DNA of 64,000 bases from Triatoma infestans (GCA_011037195.1 JAAEAF010003133.1:37019-101018), one strand, 5' to 3'. Positions 21,910-33,619 are shown, numbered from the stretch's first letter. The notes: generated by a model from the letters alone, not told the origin. Numbers and translations are program-made.

Positions 21910-22635
21910 ACTCGACACAAAATGCCCGTTAAACTTTATTCGCTCGTTTGAATAGTTGTCATTTCTAAATTCACTTCAGCTAGGTGCAGGATATTTTATC
22001 GCTAAGTGCAATGTTTATTCAATAAAATCATTTACTTTTAAGTGAGGTGAAATGTTATTGGTGATGTTGTGTGTTTGTGTGCTGGTAGCTTGTGTAGCAC
22101 GAGCGGTTTAGTAAAAGGGTTTGTAAGTATATATGTTTAAGAGAGAAGTATTAGTAATAAGAAAGAACTCACCTCTGCTAACAATAAATATAATTCTAAT
22201 AAAATGATAACTGCAAGTTATTGCAAAGATATTATAAACTTATTAATATGCACTGATGCTAAGAGAGTGAAAAACAAGTGTTCTGCTTCGGTGTCTACAA
22301 CCAACTATATTGAAGGAATGTCTTCTAATTGTTCGTTCAAATCCTCCCCTGTGAGAAGAAGGGGTAGGACAATGCTATCAAGGTTCATGAACTCTCCCAG
22401 GACTTCTTCTACCAGGACTTCTTCTACCAGGCGTACCCTTTTGAATGTTAGAATATTCTTGAAATAATATTTTTCAAATAAAATATGTGTGTGGCATCCA
22501 ACACAGAGGCATTAGTTCTAAAAATAGACTTAGAGGATACTTTTGCATGAAGTAGAAATTCTAATATAACTTCAGTATTTTTACTTATTTTAAGCATACT
22601 ATAGTTTATTTTCTGTTAGAGAATTATTTCTCGGA
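21910..22635. other. Unassigned; small direct repeat near 22393
   Basis: An 87-residue frame (22204-22467) includes a 15-base direct repeat encoding TSSTR twice, but it shows no domain. A GT-rich micro-frame at 22052-22111 would give a hydrophobic 19-residue peptide ending in a stop. Neither is convincing as a gene. Confidence 0.4.
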
Positions 22636-22639
22636 TTAG

Positions 22640-23310
22640 TCCTCAGAAGAAGTATGGCTATCGTGTCAACTTTTCCTATTTGAGTGTTCACCAGAAATAC
22701 ACATATTAAGGTCACCGGAGAGCAAAAAAAGAAAATGTTGAACAAAATATCTCAAAAATGAAAATACACTGGAAGCTCAGTTCTCAGTATACCGCAACTG
22801 ACGTCAGAATCCATCAAGCTGGAACAGCGACTTTAATGATTTTTTTTTTAGCATTTTTTTACTGGAAATCGGCTCCAGCGAAGTATTTTATTCTTTATAT
22901 TTCGTATACTATCTACGCACATAAATGGCTATCACTTGTATCTGCAATATTTTTCCCAGCAAAATTTTGGGATGATTCTGGAGGAACAGTAAGCACTAAG
23001 CTTTCCTTTAAAGTACAATTTCAGAACAATTTATAGTTCTACCCCTATATAAGATCAAAAGGTACATTGCAATCTTTGTTACAATTCCATAACTATAAAA
23101 AAAACGATTAACCGGAACTGCGATTTTACAGATTTTAATTTTTGTTTTATTCTGACGATAACGGCAATGATTTCCCTAAAACGTGGTTTATGAAATAAAC
23201 TATATACACCTATTACTTTTAGGAAATAATACTTAGAGCGAATTCTTGGGAAAGCTGAATATTGCCGATCCCCTTCCTTTTGCGGATGGGAATGTTCCAT
23301 CATCTGCTGA
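22640..23310 (+). mobile_element. HINE-like element, ends missing
   Basis: Diverged copy: GAAGTATGGCTATCGTGTC, TTCACCAGAAATACACA, GTCAGAATCCATCAAGC and GATTAACCGGAACTGCG modules in canonical order. The termini and TG tract are lost. Open frames over it (22758-23036, 23079-23303) are incidental. Confidence 0.6.
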
Positions 23311-23337
23311 GATTAAGGAAACTAAACATATAGTAAA

Positions 23338-24156
23338 AAATCTTGTGTGAAACACTCACACAACTTTCTCTTACTCCAGTACTCAAAATTATAATTGACA
23401 AATTTTATAGTTAGTGTACCAAATTTAATGAAATTCGTCGAAAAGTGAAAACACTGTCCAGTAACACTGTCCGGTTTACTAATTTCCTTGAAACTCGGAA
23501 TTTTGGCCATCTATTTATTTCTAATTATTTCGTTTGGATGATAGAATTATGTAATCAACTATGATAGCAATTAGAGAAAAACATAACCCCACCCCTCCTC
23601 CCCTTAAATGAATTTTCCCAGAGAAATGTTTTAAATAAAAGTTATAGATCTTTGTATGTTTAGTTTATATATGAAGTAAATCGTCGCAGACATTTTGAGA
23701 AAATCGCGAAAAAGTGATAAAAATCATTTTGTAAAGTGGTAATGTAAACGCACTTCCGGTTATCCGATTTTTTGGAACTCGGAATTTCAACAACATATTC
23801 AATTCTGATTAACATTATTTAGATGATAGAACTGTGTAATAAACTGAAATAGCACTTAAGATGAAAACCTAACCCCACTCCTCCCCCAGAAGTGCCCTTA
23901 AATGAATTTTCCCGGAGAATTGTTTTAAATAAAAGTTGTAGCTGTTAGTATGTGTAGTTGATATACTAAGTTTGAAGAAAATCGTTGGAGCGATTTTTGA
24001 GAAAATTGCAAAAACGTAAAAAAAAACTAGTAAAGTGGTACTTCCGGTTGAGGAATTTTGACAGATGACCCACTGTCAGATCCCATGGTGATAACTAAAC
24101 GGAATATCAAGTTTGAACTTTCTACGATTTTTCGTTTTTGAGCTATGCTGTTTAAA

Positions 24157-24200
<44 letters not shown>
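23338..24200 (-). mobile_element. HINE-like element (subfamily 2), 5'-truncated
   Basis: Starts on the plus strand with the complement of the 3' hairpin (GTGTGAAACACTCACAC) and ACTTTCTCTTACTCC. Two antisense modules with GCACTTCCGGTTATCC (about 23749) and GTACTTCCGGTTGAGG (about 24039) follow. It ends at a (CA)n tract, 24159-24197. The 5' terminal 150 bp beyond the microsatellite are absent. Confidence 0.8.
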
Positions 24201-24202
<2 letters not shown>

Positions 24203-24351
24203 CTGGATTGCCTTTATTTAAATAAAAATCTCTGGTAATAAAAACAGTTAACTCATTGCATACGGGCGTTTATTGCCGGCACTTGTAGCAAGAGTGGGAA
24301 ATATTTTGAAATATGTGTGCGAATATTAGAGTAATGTAAAAACTCTAAAGG

Positions 24352-24560
24352 GAAGGGATTAACTCAATGGTAGCGCGCTGGACTAGCAACCCGGAGATCC
24401 CGGGTTTGAAGCCCAGCTGTGCTACCCTTAGTTTTTCTCTTAGAGGAGCTTCTACAGCTCATTGTCCGATGATGGGCAGTGTTATCTGTAACGAGAGACG
24501 CTCGCCGGAGGCCAGCAGATGCAATGAGAAGGCTCCGGGCGCCAGTGACCACAGATATTG
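24352..24560 (+). mobile_element. tRNA-derived SINE, family 1
   Basis: A-box region TTAACTCAATGGTAGCGCGC and B-box region CGGGTTTGAAGCCC, then the shared body ending GAGAAGGCTCCGGGCGCCAG. This is the tRNA-like part only. The two open frames overlapping it on both strands are readings of the SINE. Confidence 0.8.
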
Positions 24561-24564
24561 ACGC

Positions 24565-25890
24565 GTTTTCTCATAAATTAAAGAAAAAATCTTTAAAAAT
24601 TGAGAACTATTTTGAATCCGATATAACTTTGATTTTCTTATCACCATTATTGTTTTAAAAACTTAAGGCAGTTTTGTATAAATTAATAAATATAGAACGT
24701 ATAGTAACCCAAATTGTTACCCTTCCCGCATTCTACTGCCAGTAGTTTAAAAAAAACGTGATCCAGGCACTACACGCAGTTTGCAACAACAAAAAAAACG
24801 TAATTTTACATAATCTCGCCAACAATGTGTTAATTTTTTTATGGGTCGCTAAAATTGACCTGTTCATAAAGTACTTGTCAATATAACTGTGCTATGACCC
24901 ATCAGACTTCTGGTCGACTCTAAGATCTAGAAATTTGATATGTAATTTAAAATTTAATATTAAGGATATAGAAATAAAAGATTTTTTCCTAATCATGTTA
25001 ATCTTATTACAGATAGACACACACATATTTAGAAACTCACATTCCACGCAGCAACATTTGCTTGCAACATTGTACACCAATGTTTGCCAACATTTAGTGG
25101 GTCGGCAAAAGATGAAAGAGGAGTTATTTTGTTACTACTTTCCACCTACAATGGGAAACATTGCACGGGTTGTATATAGTATTTCTTCATTATTTATCCT
25201 AGCGGCGGCTGTTAGAGGAATTATTGAAATCGTTTCAGTTTTCACCGGAAATATATGATTTGAGATATCTAGATTACGAAAGAAAAAGAAGTTTTTTTTT
25301 GCGAATGTTGTTTCTTTGTGCAAAGTGTATGTGGGAACAAAACTTTCTAGAACAAGAAATGTTCAGAAAGCTCTAAAATTGATAGTTTTCCACTTCCTGA
25401 AACGGATAAATAACAATGATTATGCTTAAATGATATTAACAAATAAAAAGAAAACATGTATTTATTTATAAAGCTAATTACTAGATTGACAAGGTGAGAG
25501 ATAATTGAATAATAAGCCAACGAGATCCAGTCGCTTATCACCCTGTTTTTTTATAGACAGTTGATTAAAACGGAATGACTTTGTTATTAGTATTAGTGCG
25601 TGCGTACGACAGTATGTGCCCTTCATGTATTGAATAAACCAATAATGGGCTTGCTGTCCTGTCCATTTATAGTATAAAACATCAAAGACGTACTTTTAAT
25701 CTTGTCTTTTATGTTATTTATTATTATTATTTTTTTTTCTAACTGTCGCATTTAATACTTGTTCTGTTCTATTGAACAGTTCCCTTGTTGTATCTAATTT
25801 AATATAGTATATTATATTGGTTTGTACAAGATAACTAATTGGATTTACTACTAGCTTAAGACGCTTTAAGACTATTAATTGTGTTACTCT
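24565..25890. other. Unassigned; a short HINE-like piece near 25225-25330
   Basis: At about 25226-25260 the sequence TTCAGTTTTCACCGGAAATA is HINE-like 5' material without a terminus. The 107-residue frame at 24935-25258 runs into this repeat and has no motif. Confidence 0.45.
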
Positions 25891-25899
25891 GGTTTTGAA

Positions 25900-26300
25900 T
25901 TAAATACAGTCAATAGTATTCAAGACTCTCAAAACCAGAAACGGCAAAAACTTTATCCATGCGAAGATTAAAAAAAAAATAGAGCTACTTTTGAGAAAAT
26001 CGCCTAAAACAAACAAACAAACAAAATCAGTGAAGTCTACACTTCTAGGTTGAAAAACGATTTTGATCGAAACTTTTGTATCCAAAACGCATATTGATAT
26101 CAAAAACAGCGTTTTAGTTAAAGCTTCCAGCAGTTTTTCGTTTTTTAAGATAATTTTTTCGCTCGCTCGCTTGCGCTTACACATTCGCAGGAAACAAGTT
26201 TTTTTTTTTATAATCAGAGGACCTCAAGACATGTATTGAAATTGGTTAAGAACTCAATATTCAAAATTGAGCTGTTATGCAATAAATATCAAATCTTATT
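25900..26300 (-). mobile_element. HINE-like fragment, degraded
   Basis: Antisense modules are visible: GAGCTACTTTTGAGAAAATC, CTTCTAGGTTG in the position of the ACCGGAAGTG complement, AGCAGTTTTTCGTTTTT, and a TTGAGC segment. A separate 5'-type end (TTTTCTCTTACTCCTAGCC) sits at about 26374-26392 on the plus strand. Confidence 0.45.
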
Positions 26301-26470
26301 TTAAATTATTTTTAACAATTTTGGCATGACAAACGTACTGACAAAAAAAAAACAAGTTTTGTAAGCTATTCTTGTTTTCTCTTACTCCTAGCCAGAGGAA
26401 TGATTGCCTTTCGTGTAAAATTTTCGAAATTCAGTAAAAGAAAGTTAAATAATCTAGTTGTAAAACTATT

Positions 26471-27215
26471 ATTTTCTCTCACTCCCATAAAATGTAATAT
26501 CACAGACTTTCATTTATTTTCAAATTTCAGTCATTTGTCCCAATAGAAATGTATTGTGGTGGGAGACAAGTAACAACCTAGTGATTATATTGTACGCCAG
26601 AAGAGTGTGCTGATAAGATTAAACCAAATCCGCGTATAACATTTGAAATTTAAAGTGATAAGGTTTATATGTGTGCTGTTACTATTCTAAGTTTGAAGGA
26701 AATCGTAGTCGTTTTTGAGAAAATTCCAAAACCTGTTCTGTAAAGTGGCACTTCTGGTTAACCGTTTTTCTTCAAATTTGGAATTCCAGCAATGCTTCTA
26801 TCATACAGTATCGTATGTATTGTATAGTTGGTAGTACCATAATATTGCACTAATATGGTACTTTATAAGGAAGCTTAACATTACTGTTCTTCCAGATCCT
26901 TCGTTTATATGTATGGATAGTATACGAAGTTCAAAGAAAACCACTGGAGCCGTATTAGAGAAAAATCTTTAAAAAAAACTAATCACTAAAAAGTAGCACT
27001 TCAAGTTGATGGTTCGGGATTTGCCCGAAACTTTCGTATCCATTGCGCTAGTAGTAACTAAACGGAACATCAAGTTTGAACTTCCTGCGATGTTTTGGGT
27101 TTTTGAGATATTTTATTCATGCACACATACACACTCAGGGGGCGGCCTCCAAAATATGTATTTCCGGTTAAAAGTTAATTACAAAAAAATACATTACTTC
27201 TTAGGAGGAGGAAAA
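26471..27215 (-). mobile_element. HINE-like element, both borders visible (subfamily 1)
   Basis: The left border TTTTCTCTCACTCCC is the complement of the 3' inverted repeat; the hairpin is missing. Inside are GGCACTTCTGGTTAACCG, CACTTCAAGTTGATGG, ACACATACACACTC and ATTTCCGGTTAAAAG. The right border is CTTCTTAGGAGGAGGAAAAAGT, the decayed 5' terminus. Confidence 0.65.
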
Positions 27216-27553
27216 AGTAATATAGGGGCAAGCAATTAATTTTTACACAAACATATCGTATATTCAAATTATGTAAATAAAGTTCTAAGACTTTTAATGT
27301 AGCTGTTAAAGCCCAGTGAAGTCTATATAATCATTACAGAATTGGCACTACCTATAATTACTGTACTGTACATAGATAGCATGATTCACCGTTGAGAAAA
27401 GCAATTGGCCGTAATAACTATGAAAGTTTTATTAACCTTCCATCTAGATAACAGTCTCACCCAACCAGTGGTAACTAAATTGCACTTCTGTGTATTATAT
27501 TTACAGCTGTTTATTCTTGAATTTATTATTATTATTATATACACACATATATT

Positions 27554-28271
27554 ACTTTCTCTTACTCCTAGTAAGAGGAAGTATTGTAATCGTGTCAAAT
27601 TTTCGATATCGAGTTTTCACCGGAAATATCCGTTTTGAGGTCCCCTGAGTCCAAAAAAGGGTTTTTAGCGAATGGTCTGTGTGTGTGTGTGTCTGTGGGT
27701 CTGTGTGTGTGTGTGTGTGTCTGTGTGTGTGTATGTATGTGAACAGCATAGCTCAAAAACGAAAAATCGTAGAAAGTTCAAACTTGATATTACGTTTAGG
27801 TATCACCATGGGATCTGACGGTGCGTTATGTGTCAATATTCCTCAACCGGAAGTACCACTTTACTAGTTTTTTTTTTACGTTTTTGCAATTTTCTCAAAA
27901 ATGGCTCCGAAGATTTTCTTTAAACTTCTATATCAACTACACATACAAAGAGCTACAACTTTTATTTGAAACATTTCTCCAGGAAAATTCATTTAAGGGC
28001 ACTTCTGGGGGAGGGGTGGGGTTATTTTTCTCTAAAGTGCTATCACAGTTGATTATACAATTGTATCATCCAAACAAAATTAATTAGAAATAAATACATG
28101 GCCAAAATTCCGAGTTTCAAGAAAATTAGTAAACCGGAAGTGCGCTTTTACTGAACAATTTTTTCAGTTTTCGACGAATCTTATTAAATTTGGTACACAA
28201 ACTATAAAAGCTGTCAATTATAATTTGGAGAACTGGAGTAAGAGAAAGTTGTGTGAGTGTTTCACACCAGA
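27554..28271 (+). mobile_element. HINE-like element, intact reference copy (subfamily 2, 718 bp)
   Basis: 5' end ACTTTCTCTTACTCC followed by TAGTAAGAG, which folds back on CTCTTAC. Then TTTTCGATATCGAG, TTCACCGGAAATATCCG, a (TG)n tract (about 27679-27732), AACAGCATAGCTCAAAAACG, CAACCGGAAGTACCAC, CAGGAAAATTCATTTAAG, TAAACCGGAAGTGCGC, and near the end GGAGTAAGAGAAAGT. The 3' hairpin GTGTGA-GTGTT-TCACAC and CAGA precede a T-run. It has no significant frame. It is the best template in the window for defining the family. Confidence 0.8.
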
Positions 28272-28279
28272 TTTTTTTT

Positions 28280-29335
28280 TCTTGAAATTAGAAAAGATAA
28301 TGTAAAACATTAACATAAAATTTACTTACAACATTTTATTATTATTCACATAAAGTTTCATGTAACATTTTCAAAGTAATGAAAACTTATGCTCTTCATA
28401 ACAAGAATTGTTATATTAATATCTACTTTTTCTTTCTAATCGTTAAATTTGCATTTTAATAACCTAGCCGCAGGGTAATAATAGAATTGAATATTTATTT
28501 TAATTTCTTTCGAGATTTTAAATAAAATTTTGATTTTTATCTGTCACTGAGTTTATTTGTCTTTTTTTTTGTTTTACAATTTTTTTTTACTTTTTCTTTG
28601 TTTAGTTACTTTCACTTATTCCTAAAGGATCCAATGACATTAGAAGATATGACGCAAAAGTTTCTTGCGATGCTATCTATACGTATATAAATCTATTGTT
28701 TTCATTTGGATATCTTTCCCAGGAAAATGATTTGAGGGGTGGGGTATGGAAGATGCGATATTAGACCTCTTTCTAAGCTGCAATTTTAATGTAATTTACG
28801 GTTCAATACATGGTTGAGTCCACAATACTGGATAACAAACGGGATTTTATTCACCATAGCTTGGGTTAATTTTTTTATGTCTTATTCGAGTTTCGTATCC
28901 TAACCATCGTCAGAGCATTGTTACCAAGTTCGTATAGAGAGTTGACTTCAAGTTTTTATTTTGGTTGCAACCAAAGGTGATTCGTGCAACAATTAACCAG
29001 TGTGCTATTAACTTGATAAAACAATACTCTGATTATAGATGAGAATTTGAAACCGGTCAGAACATACCTACAACAGAAGAAGCATGCTATAGCCTTACAG
29101 GCCTTTATTTATTTTTTAAAACATTTTCTAGAAAAAATACTTTAAGGGCATTCTGGGGGAGATGCAAGTTTAGGATTATCACTCCTAAACATTCTTTGCC
29201 GACTTTCTGACAAAGAAAGCCGCTGCATCCCTCCCCCCGTTCATGTGTCAAGAGAGCAGGACAAAGAATAATCTTGATAGCTATTTTCTTAAAAATATCT
29301 GAGGCGTGTTCTGAGTACAAATTGGCTTCTTATTT
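28280..29335. other. Mostly unassigned AT-rich sequence
   Basis: Isolated HINE-like words (CCCAGGAAAATGATTTGAGG near 28718) suggest old fragments, but no border can be placed. The 71-residue antisense frame at 29105-29320 is not recognisable. Confidence 0.4.
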
Positions 29336-29339
29336 TGGC

Positions 29340-29680
29340 GGATTCCCTCAAGAGTCATAGTAGACACCAAGGGAGTTTTGAAATAATGCTCGGCCTGGAT
29401 TAGCAGCTATAGATTCTGTGGGGCGTTAGACGGGATTCCAATACAACGCCTGACGGCTGCCACACTATCATGTAGAAAAAATTTAGACTTCATGATATCT
29501 ACCGGATATAGGAAGGATCCTTGCCAAATTTCTCAGACCATTTATCCTGGAAGGGGTGGTGTAATTTGAGTTGTCTCATCCTAGCACCAGTAGAGAGGCT
29601 AAATAGACTTTTTTTGGAGGCACTATACTCCTCCAAAAAAAAGGCTTAGGACGGACTAATGTACGGTTCAACTTCGATAA
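29340..29680 (+). pseudogene. LINE 3' remnant with decayed Cys-His motif
   Basis: Around 29410-29470 a frame reads YRFCGALDGIPIQRL, which looks like the C-x2-C ... IHLL motif with the first Cys changed to Tyr and the His to Gln. The block ends in GATAATAATAATAG, a TAA-type tail like those of I-group LINEs. Upstream identity is unclear. Confidence 0.45.
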
Positions 29681-29839
29681 TAATAATAGTGAACTAAACA
29701 ATTAACAAAAATCCAAATTTTTGGAAGAACATTTGTCAGTTACATCTGTGAGATGTAATTTCAGCAAAAGCAGGTCGTGCACCACGCATTATTTTTATTT
29801 TTTTATAATTTATTTATTTATTTTTATTTATGTTCAAAA

Positions 29840-30560
29840 AAGGGATATCGAATCACCTTGTGAAAGTGATTAGAAGTTTTTATGACCAAACCACTTTTGT
29901 GGTAGGCAATTATAAGCAAATGACGCCTATTCGGACAAACAAGGGAGTACGGCAAGGTTGCCCTTTGTTACCAATACTCTTTCACCTGTATGTGTAAAGA
30001 GTTTGACTTTATACAAAATTGGCAAGCGAACCTACAACATGACTTCAACTGTAGTGATCAAGTCATAAATACGATGCTATTTGCGGACGACCAAGTATTG
30101 ATTTCGGATAGTGAGGATCGCTTACAAAAAGCCGCGCATCAGCTGCAGACACTCGGTAGAGCATTTAATTTAAGCATTTCCTCCACCAAAACGAAGGAAA
30201 GCTATTACCTTCGTTTTAGTGGAGGAAATGCTTAATGGTGGCACCTATCGCGTTCGATCAAAAATAGTCATAAATAATGGGTGGTCGAGCAAGTAGATAC
30301 ATTTAGCTATCTAGGCTGCAGTGTATCCTACATTAGGGATGTTGCCGACACCCAGGAAAAGCTTCGTCTCTTTCAAGCCATGTGCGGAACTATAAGGCGT
30401 TCCTTAGGTAAAAACGCGACCAAGGAAACTCAGGAAGTTTTATAAAGTAATGGCCCTTCCAAGCATTTTGCATGGATCAGAAACTTGGACCCTTACCAGA
30501 GCTCTTCGGCGAAGGATTGAGAATGCGGAGATGCGAATCCTTAGAATCCTTAGATCGGCA
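29840..30560 (+). pseudogene. Non-LTR retrotransposon reverse transcriptase fragment
   Basis: Reading across frames: VIRSFYDQT, GVRQGCPLLPILFHLYV (29943-29993, finger/palm motif), MLFADDQVLISDSEDRLQ near 30075-30127 (the catalytic F/YADD motif, both aspartates present), FSYLGCSVSY at about 30301-30330, and FYKVMALPSILHGSETWTLT (about 30437-30495). This order is the palm-to-thumb region of a LINE reverse transcriptase. Frameshifts are needed after LYV and around 30185-30290, so it is dead. One frameshift zone coincides with a 28-bp inverted duplication at 30170-30235. Endonuclease and C-terminus are missing here. RTE- or I-like clade; I cannot choose between them. Confidence 0.85.
30170..30235. 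repeat. 28-bp inverted repeat inside the RT fragment
   Basis: Arms at 30170-30197 and 30208-30235 are complementary except for one position (G opposite A), with a 10-base loop (AAAGCTATTA). It destroys the conserved reading after SSTKTK. Confidence 0.95.
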
Positions 30561-30747
30561 AAAAACTGATAGAACTATCGATCCATGTTGTTGATTATAT
30601 AGTATAAATACTGTGGTTAAATTTTGTTTGAAACCTTGGCATCTAATGCAAGGGCGATACAATGGAATATCGAATTTCAGCATCCAGCATGTTTTCGTTT
30701 TTGAAGTATTGTATTTATAAAAAAAAAAAACATACACAAATTATCAT

Positions 30748-30816
30748 TAAAGAAATCGAGTTTTCACCGGAAATACATGTTTTGAGTTATGAAAAAAATG
30801 TTTTTAGCGAATGTTC

Positions 30817-30868
<52 letters not shown>

Positions 30869-31336
30869 AAAAATGAAAAATCGCAGGAAGGTGGTTTAGG
30901 TCCTCCCACCTTATCTGACACGAAGGTTTCTAGGCAAAATCCATCAACCGGAAGTGTGGCTAAACTTAATGTTTTTTGTTTCTAGTCTTTTGGCGATTTT
31001 CTCAAAATGGCTCCCAACGATTTTTTTTTAATCTTTGCTATCTACACACATAAATGCCAATCAATTTTTCCCCCCAAAAAAGGATTTTTAGATTGTTGTG
31101 CGGAATTTTAGTGGCGTTAAATTTGTGTGTGGTATTGATTCAGTCCTATTGGCCCGCTTTTCTGGTCTACCTATGCTGCCTGATTTGACAGTTTAATACT
31201 TGTTACCCCAACACCACCTCTTTATTTATGTTTTGCCAAATGAGTGAATTCGAAGTTTAATAAAATTTATGATGTTATATGTATATAATTGTATTAACAG
31301 AAGTAAGAAAAAGTCGTGTGTGTATTTCACAACATT
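30748..31336 (+). mobile_element. HINE-like element, 5' terminus missing (subfamily 1)
   Basis: Begins TCGAGTTTTCACCGGAAATA, then a long (GT)n tract (about 30822-30864), TCAACCGGAAGTGTGG and CAGAAGTAAGAAAAAGTCGTG. The final hairpin is decayed (GTGTGTATTTCACAAC). An antisense piece of the same family lies immediately upstream, about 30600-30730. The 107-residue frame crossing the (GT)n is an artefact. Confidence 0.7.
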
Positions 31337-31339
31337 AAT

Positions 31340-32040
31340 TAAATTTCTTCATTAAATACATTTAACCCCCCAAAAAATATCATTGAAACTAATAATTTTT
31401 AAATTAGAACAGTTTTACTATTACCTGTTTCCACTTTTTATGAGTAATATCTGTATATTAAATTTCAATAGATATATTTCATAATCTAGCTGATTTCAAT
31501 TCTGTTATTACTTTTATCAATGTACACACACCCTTGAACTTTTAAATTTTGTTATAGATTGAAAGGAACTGATAGGAAATTGGTTAAGTAAAAATCGATA
31601 TTAGATTAATAGTAAATTTCATATTGTGATTATCTGTAAATATTTTTGAAAAAATCATTTATTTAATTAAAATAAATCGATGTAGCGATCGATATTCAAT
31701 ATTTTTGCACGTTTCATATCATTGAAGATTAATTTGATAAATTTTGTACACCTGCCGCTTTGTATGAAATTATGATTGATACATATAAGCTACTTTTTTA
31801 TTATTTCGGTACCGTACTTATTCAGCTACACTTTATATCTCTAGTGATCAGGTGTCTTATGCGTAACACACTTAATTTACTAATGTTACTCATAATATTA
31901 CTACTAAAATAAAGTCCAAGGCCAAACGAACCCATTATCACGCAATACACCACAGTTGGGCGATCCACGCCATGTGAATATAGAGTTTCACACGGCGGCT
32001 GCAAAGAAAACTAGTTGGATTATCATTTGTTTACTTTAAA
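31340..32040. other. Unassigned AT-rich sequence
   Basis: Nothing recognisable; the small antisense frame at 31822-32004 has no motif. Confidence 0.45.
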
Positions 32041-32046
32041 AAAAAT

Positions 32047-32700
32047 CTGCTTGTGAAACACTCACACTACATACTCTTATTGCAATTCACACAGTTAGAA
32101 ATTAATTATTTTTTTCTAGCACAACATCCCAAAACCTTTCCCACCACAAAACTCCTCCTTAAATGAATTTTCTCGGAAAAACTTTCAACCAAAAAGTGAT
32201 AGGTCTCTGTATTTATAATTTAGTATACCAGTTTGATGAAACTTGTCGGTGTTTCTATGGAGAAAATCGCAGAAAAGTGAAACAAAAAAACTGTTCAGTA
32301 GAGACATACTTCCGGTCAATTTGTACTAGAATTGTACAATAAAGCCTGGATTGGCTTTCAAGGTATAACGCGACCTTGAAGAGGCTTGTTGCAACATGGG
32401 CGATACGTCGGTTTTTAGCACACCACTGACGCGGTCTTAATGCGAAAAATTAAGTGTTTTTCATGAAAATGGCCGCGGGAACCTAAAAGATCAATAAAGG
32501 AACAATAAAACCTTATTGTCAAATATAATGCATAGCGAGCACACACACACACACTCTGAGGGTCCAATTTCTAAATACCACTTTTTTCGTCCAATGTTCT
32601 TTTCTTTTACCTCCAAGTATACATTTCCGGTGGAAATATATTTTCTAAAAACTGATACGAATGATGCAATACTACCTCTCAAAGCATTAAGAGAGAATAC
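32047..32700 (-). mobile_element. HINE-like pieces with intervening sequence
   Basis: From 32047 the plus strand reads the 3' hairpin complement (TTGTGAAACACTCACACTAC), then antisense modules to about 32330. After unrelated sequence, a second piece at about 32536-32700 has (AC)n, ATTTCCGGTGGAAATAT and GCAATACTACCTC, which is antisense 5' material. Confidence 0.6.
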
Positions 32701-32751
32701 TCACTAACATTTGTAATGCACAAAGTTGATGCAGACAGTATAAATTAGTAT

Positions 32752-33165
32752 TATTTGTCTGTGGGGAGGGACCAAACCCTACGCTATCCAAACCTTCTCT
32801 GGGACGATATAGCTACACCAAGAGAAAAAACAACAAACTGGGTCTAGAACAAATATCCAGACCTAGGTCTAACCCATCTAAGATTCACCGCAGTCCGAAA
32901 AAATCGGACAATAACCTTAAGGGGAAATAGCCTAAGCTCTTCCACGACCAAAGGTCTTGAACCTAATTTCCTCAAACCCAGACAATATGTTAAAAGGTGG
33001 ATGGGTGTTTCCTCCTCTATCTCACAGACTCTATAAAATGGATCCGGCATGAGCCCCATTACGTAGAGATGTCTCCTTAAACCAGAATGTCCAGTAAGGG
33101 CTCCAACCACATGCCTGAGAGGGCTCCGTGAAGACACAGCAACGTCTCACTAATAGCCCTGCCCA
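32752..33165 (-). pseudogene. LINE C-terminus and 3' tail (I/R1-like), family P
   Basis: On the minus strand the frame reads GHSGLRRHLYVMGLMPDPFY, RVCEIEEETPIHLLTYC, then VEELRLFPLKVIVRFFRTAV. This is the Cys-His tail after RNase H. The first Cys of the C-x2-C pair is Tyr here (FYRVC), while the sister copy at 39212 keeps FCRVC. The element's 3' end is ACAAATAATACT-like, a TAA-type tail. RNase H and RT are missing, as expected for a 5'-truncated insertion. Confidence 0.75.
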
Positions 33166-33329
33166 GACCCCCGATGAGCAGTAAGTATGTTATACGTATG
33201 TTAAATATGAAATATGTATGTGGGTCCGAAGTGAGCCTGTGCTATGTTTGATTTTATGGTCGTTTATAGGATTCTTAAAAATTAGTAAAATCGAGTTCAA
33301 TTTTCGTAAAAGTTAAATCCATCTCCATT

Positions 33330-33610
33330 TCAAGGTGTTAATTAAATCTTCATCGGTATCTTCAATGATATCTTCGGATACCATTCCTCTGCCTCTCTTT
33401 CAATCACATGGGTTAAATTTCTTCATCTATTTGGTTCCAAAGCTCATCTATACTCCTCCGTCAATCATCTCTGTCAGTTGCAACAACTTCCCATTTCCCT
33501 GCATTTAGTATCGCTCTCAAGATGTCTTTACTTCCGCCACCCATCCATCTTAGTTTAGCTTTCCCCGCATTCCTTCTATGATTTACCTTTTCCTTCAATC
33601 ATTTTTTTAC
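33330..33610 (-). pseudogene. LINE reverse transcriptase C-terminal tail
   Basis: On the minus strand: KVNHRRNAGKAKLRWMGG, SKDILRAILNAGKWEVVATD, RDDWRRSIDELWNQI. The K-LRW-DG ... W...A.DR..W motif is the usual end of RTE/I-type LINE reverse transcriptases, and could be the tail missing from the RT at 29840. It is separated from any RT core here. Confidence 0.6.
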
Positions 33611-33619
33611 ATATATCTC

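Noticed and set aside
22052..22111. Signal-peptide micro-exon of Duox
   Set aside because: It encodes a 19-residue hydrophobic peptide, but an in-frame stop precedes the good GTAAGT site, and the phase does not fit the exon at 59324.
24364..24561. Pair of opposite frames in a GC-rich stretch
   Set aside because: Both are translations of a family 1 SINE.
32844..33137. Host gene
   Set aside because: The Cys-His tail and TAA-type 3' end recur at 39212-39720, so it is a LINE terminus.
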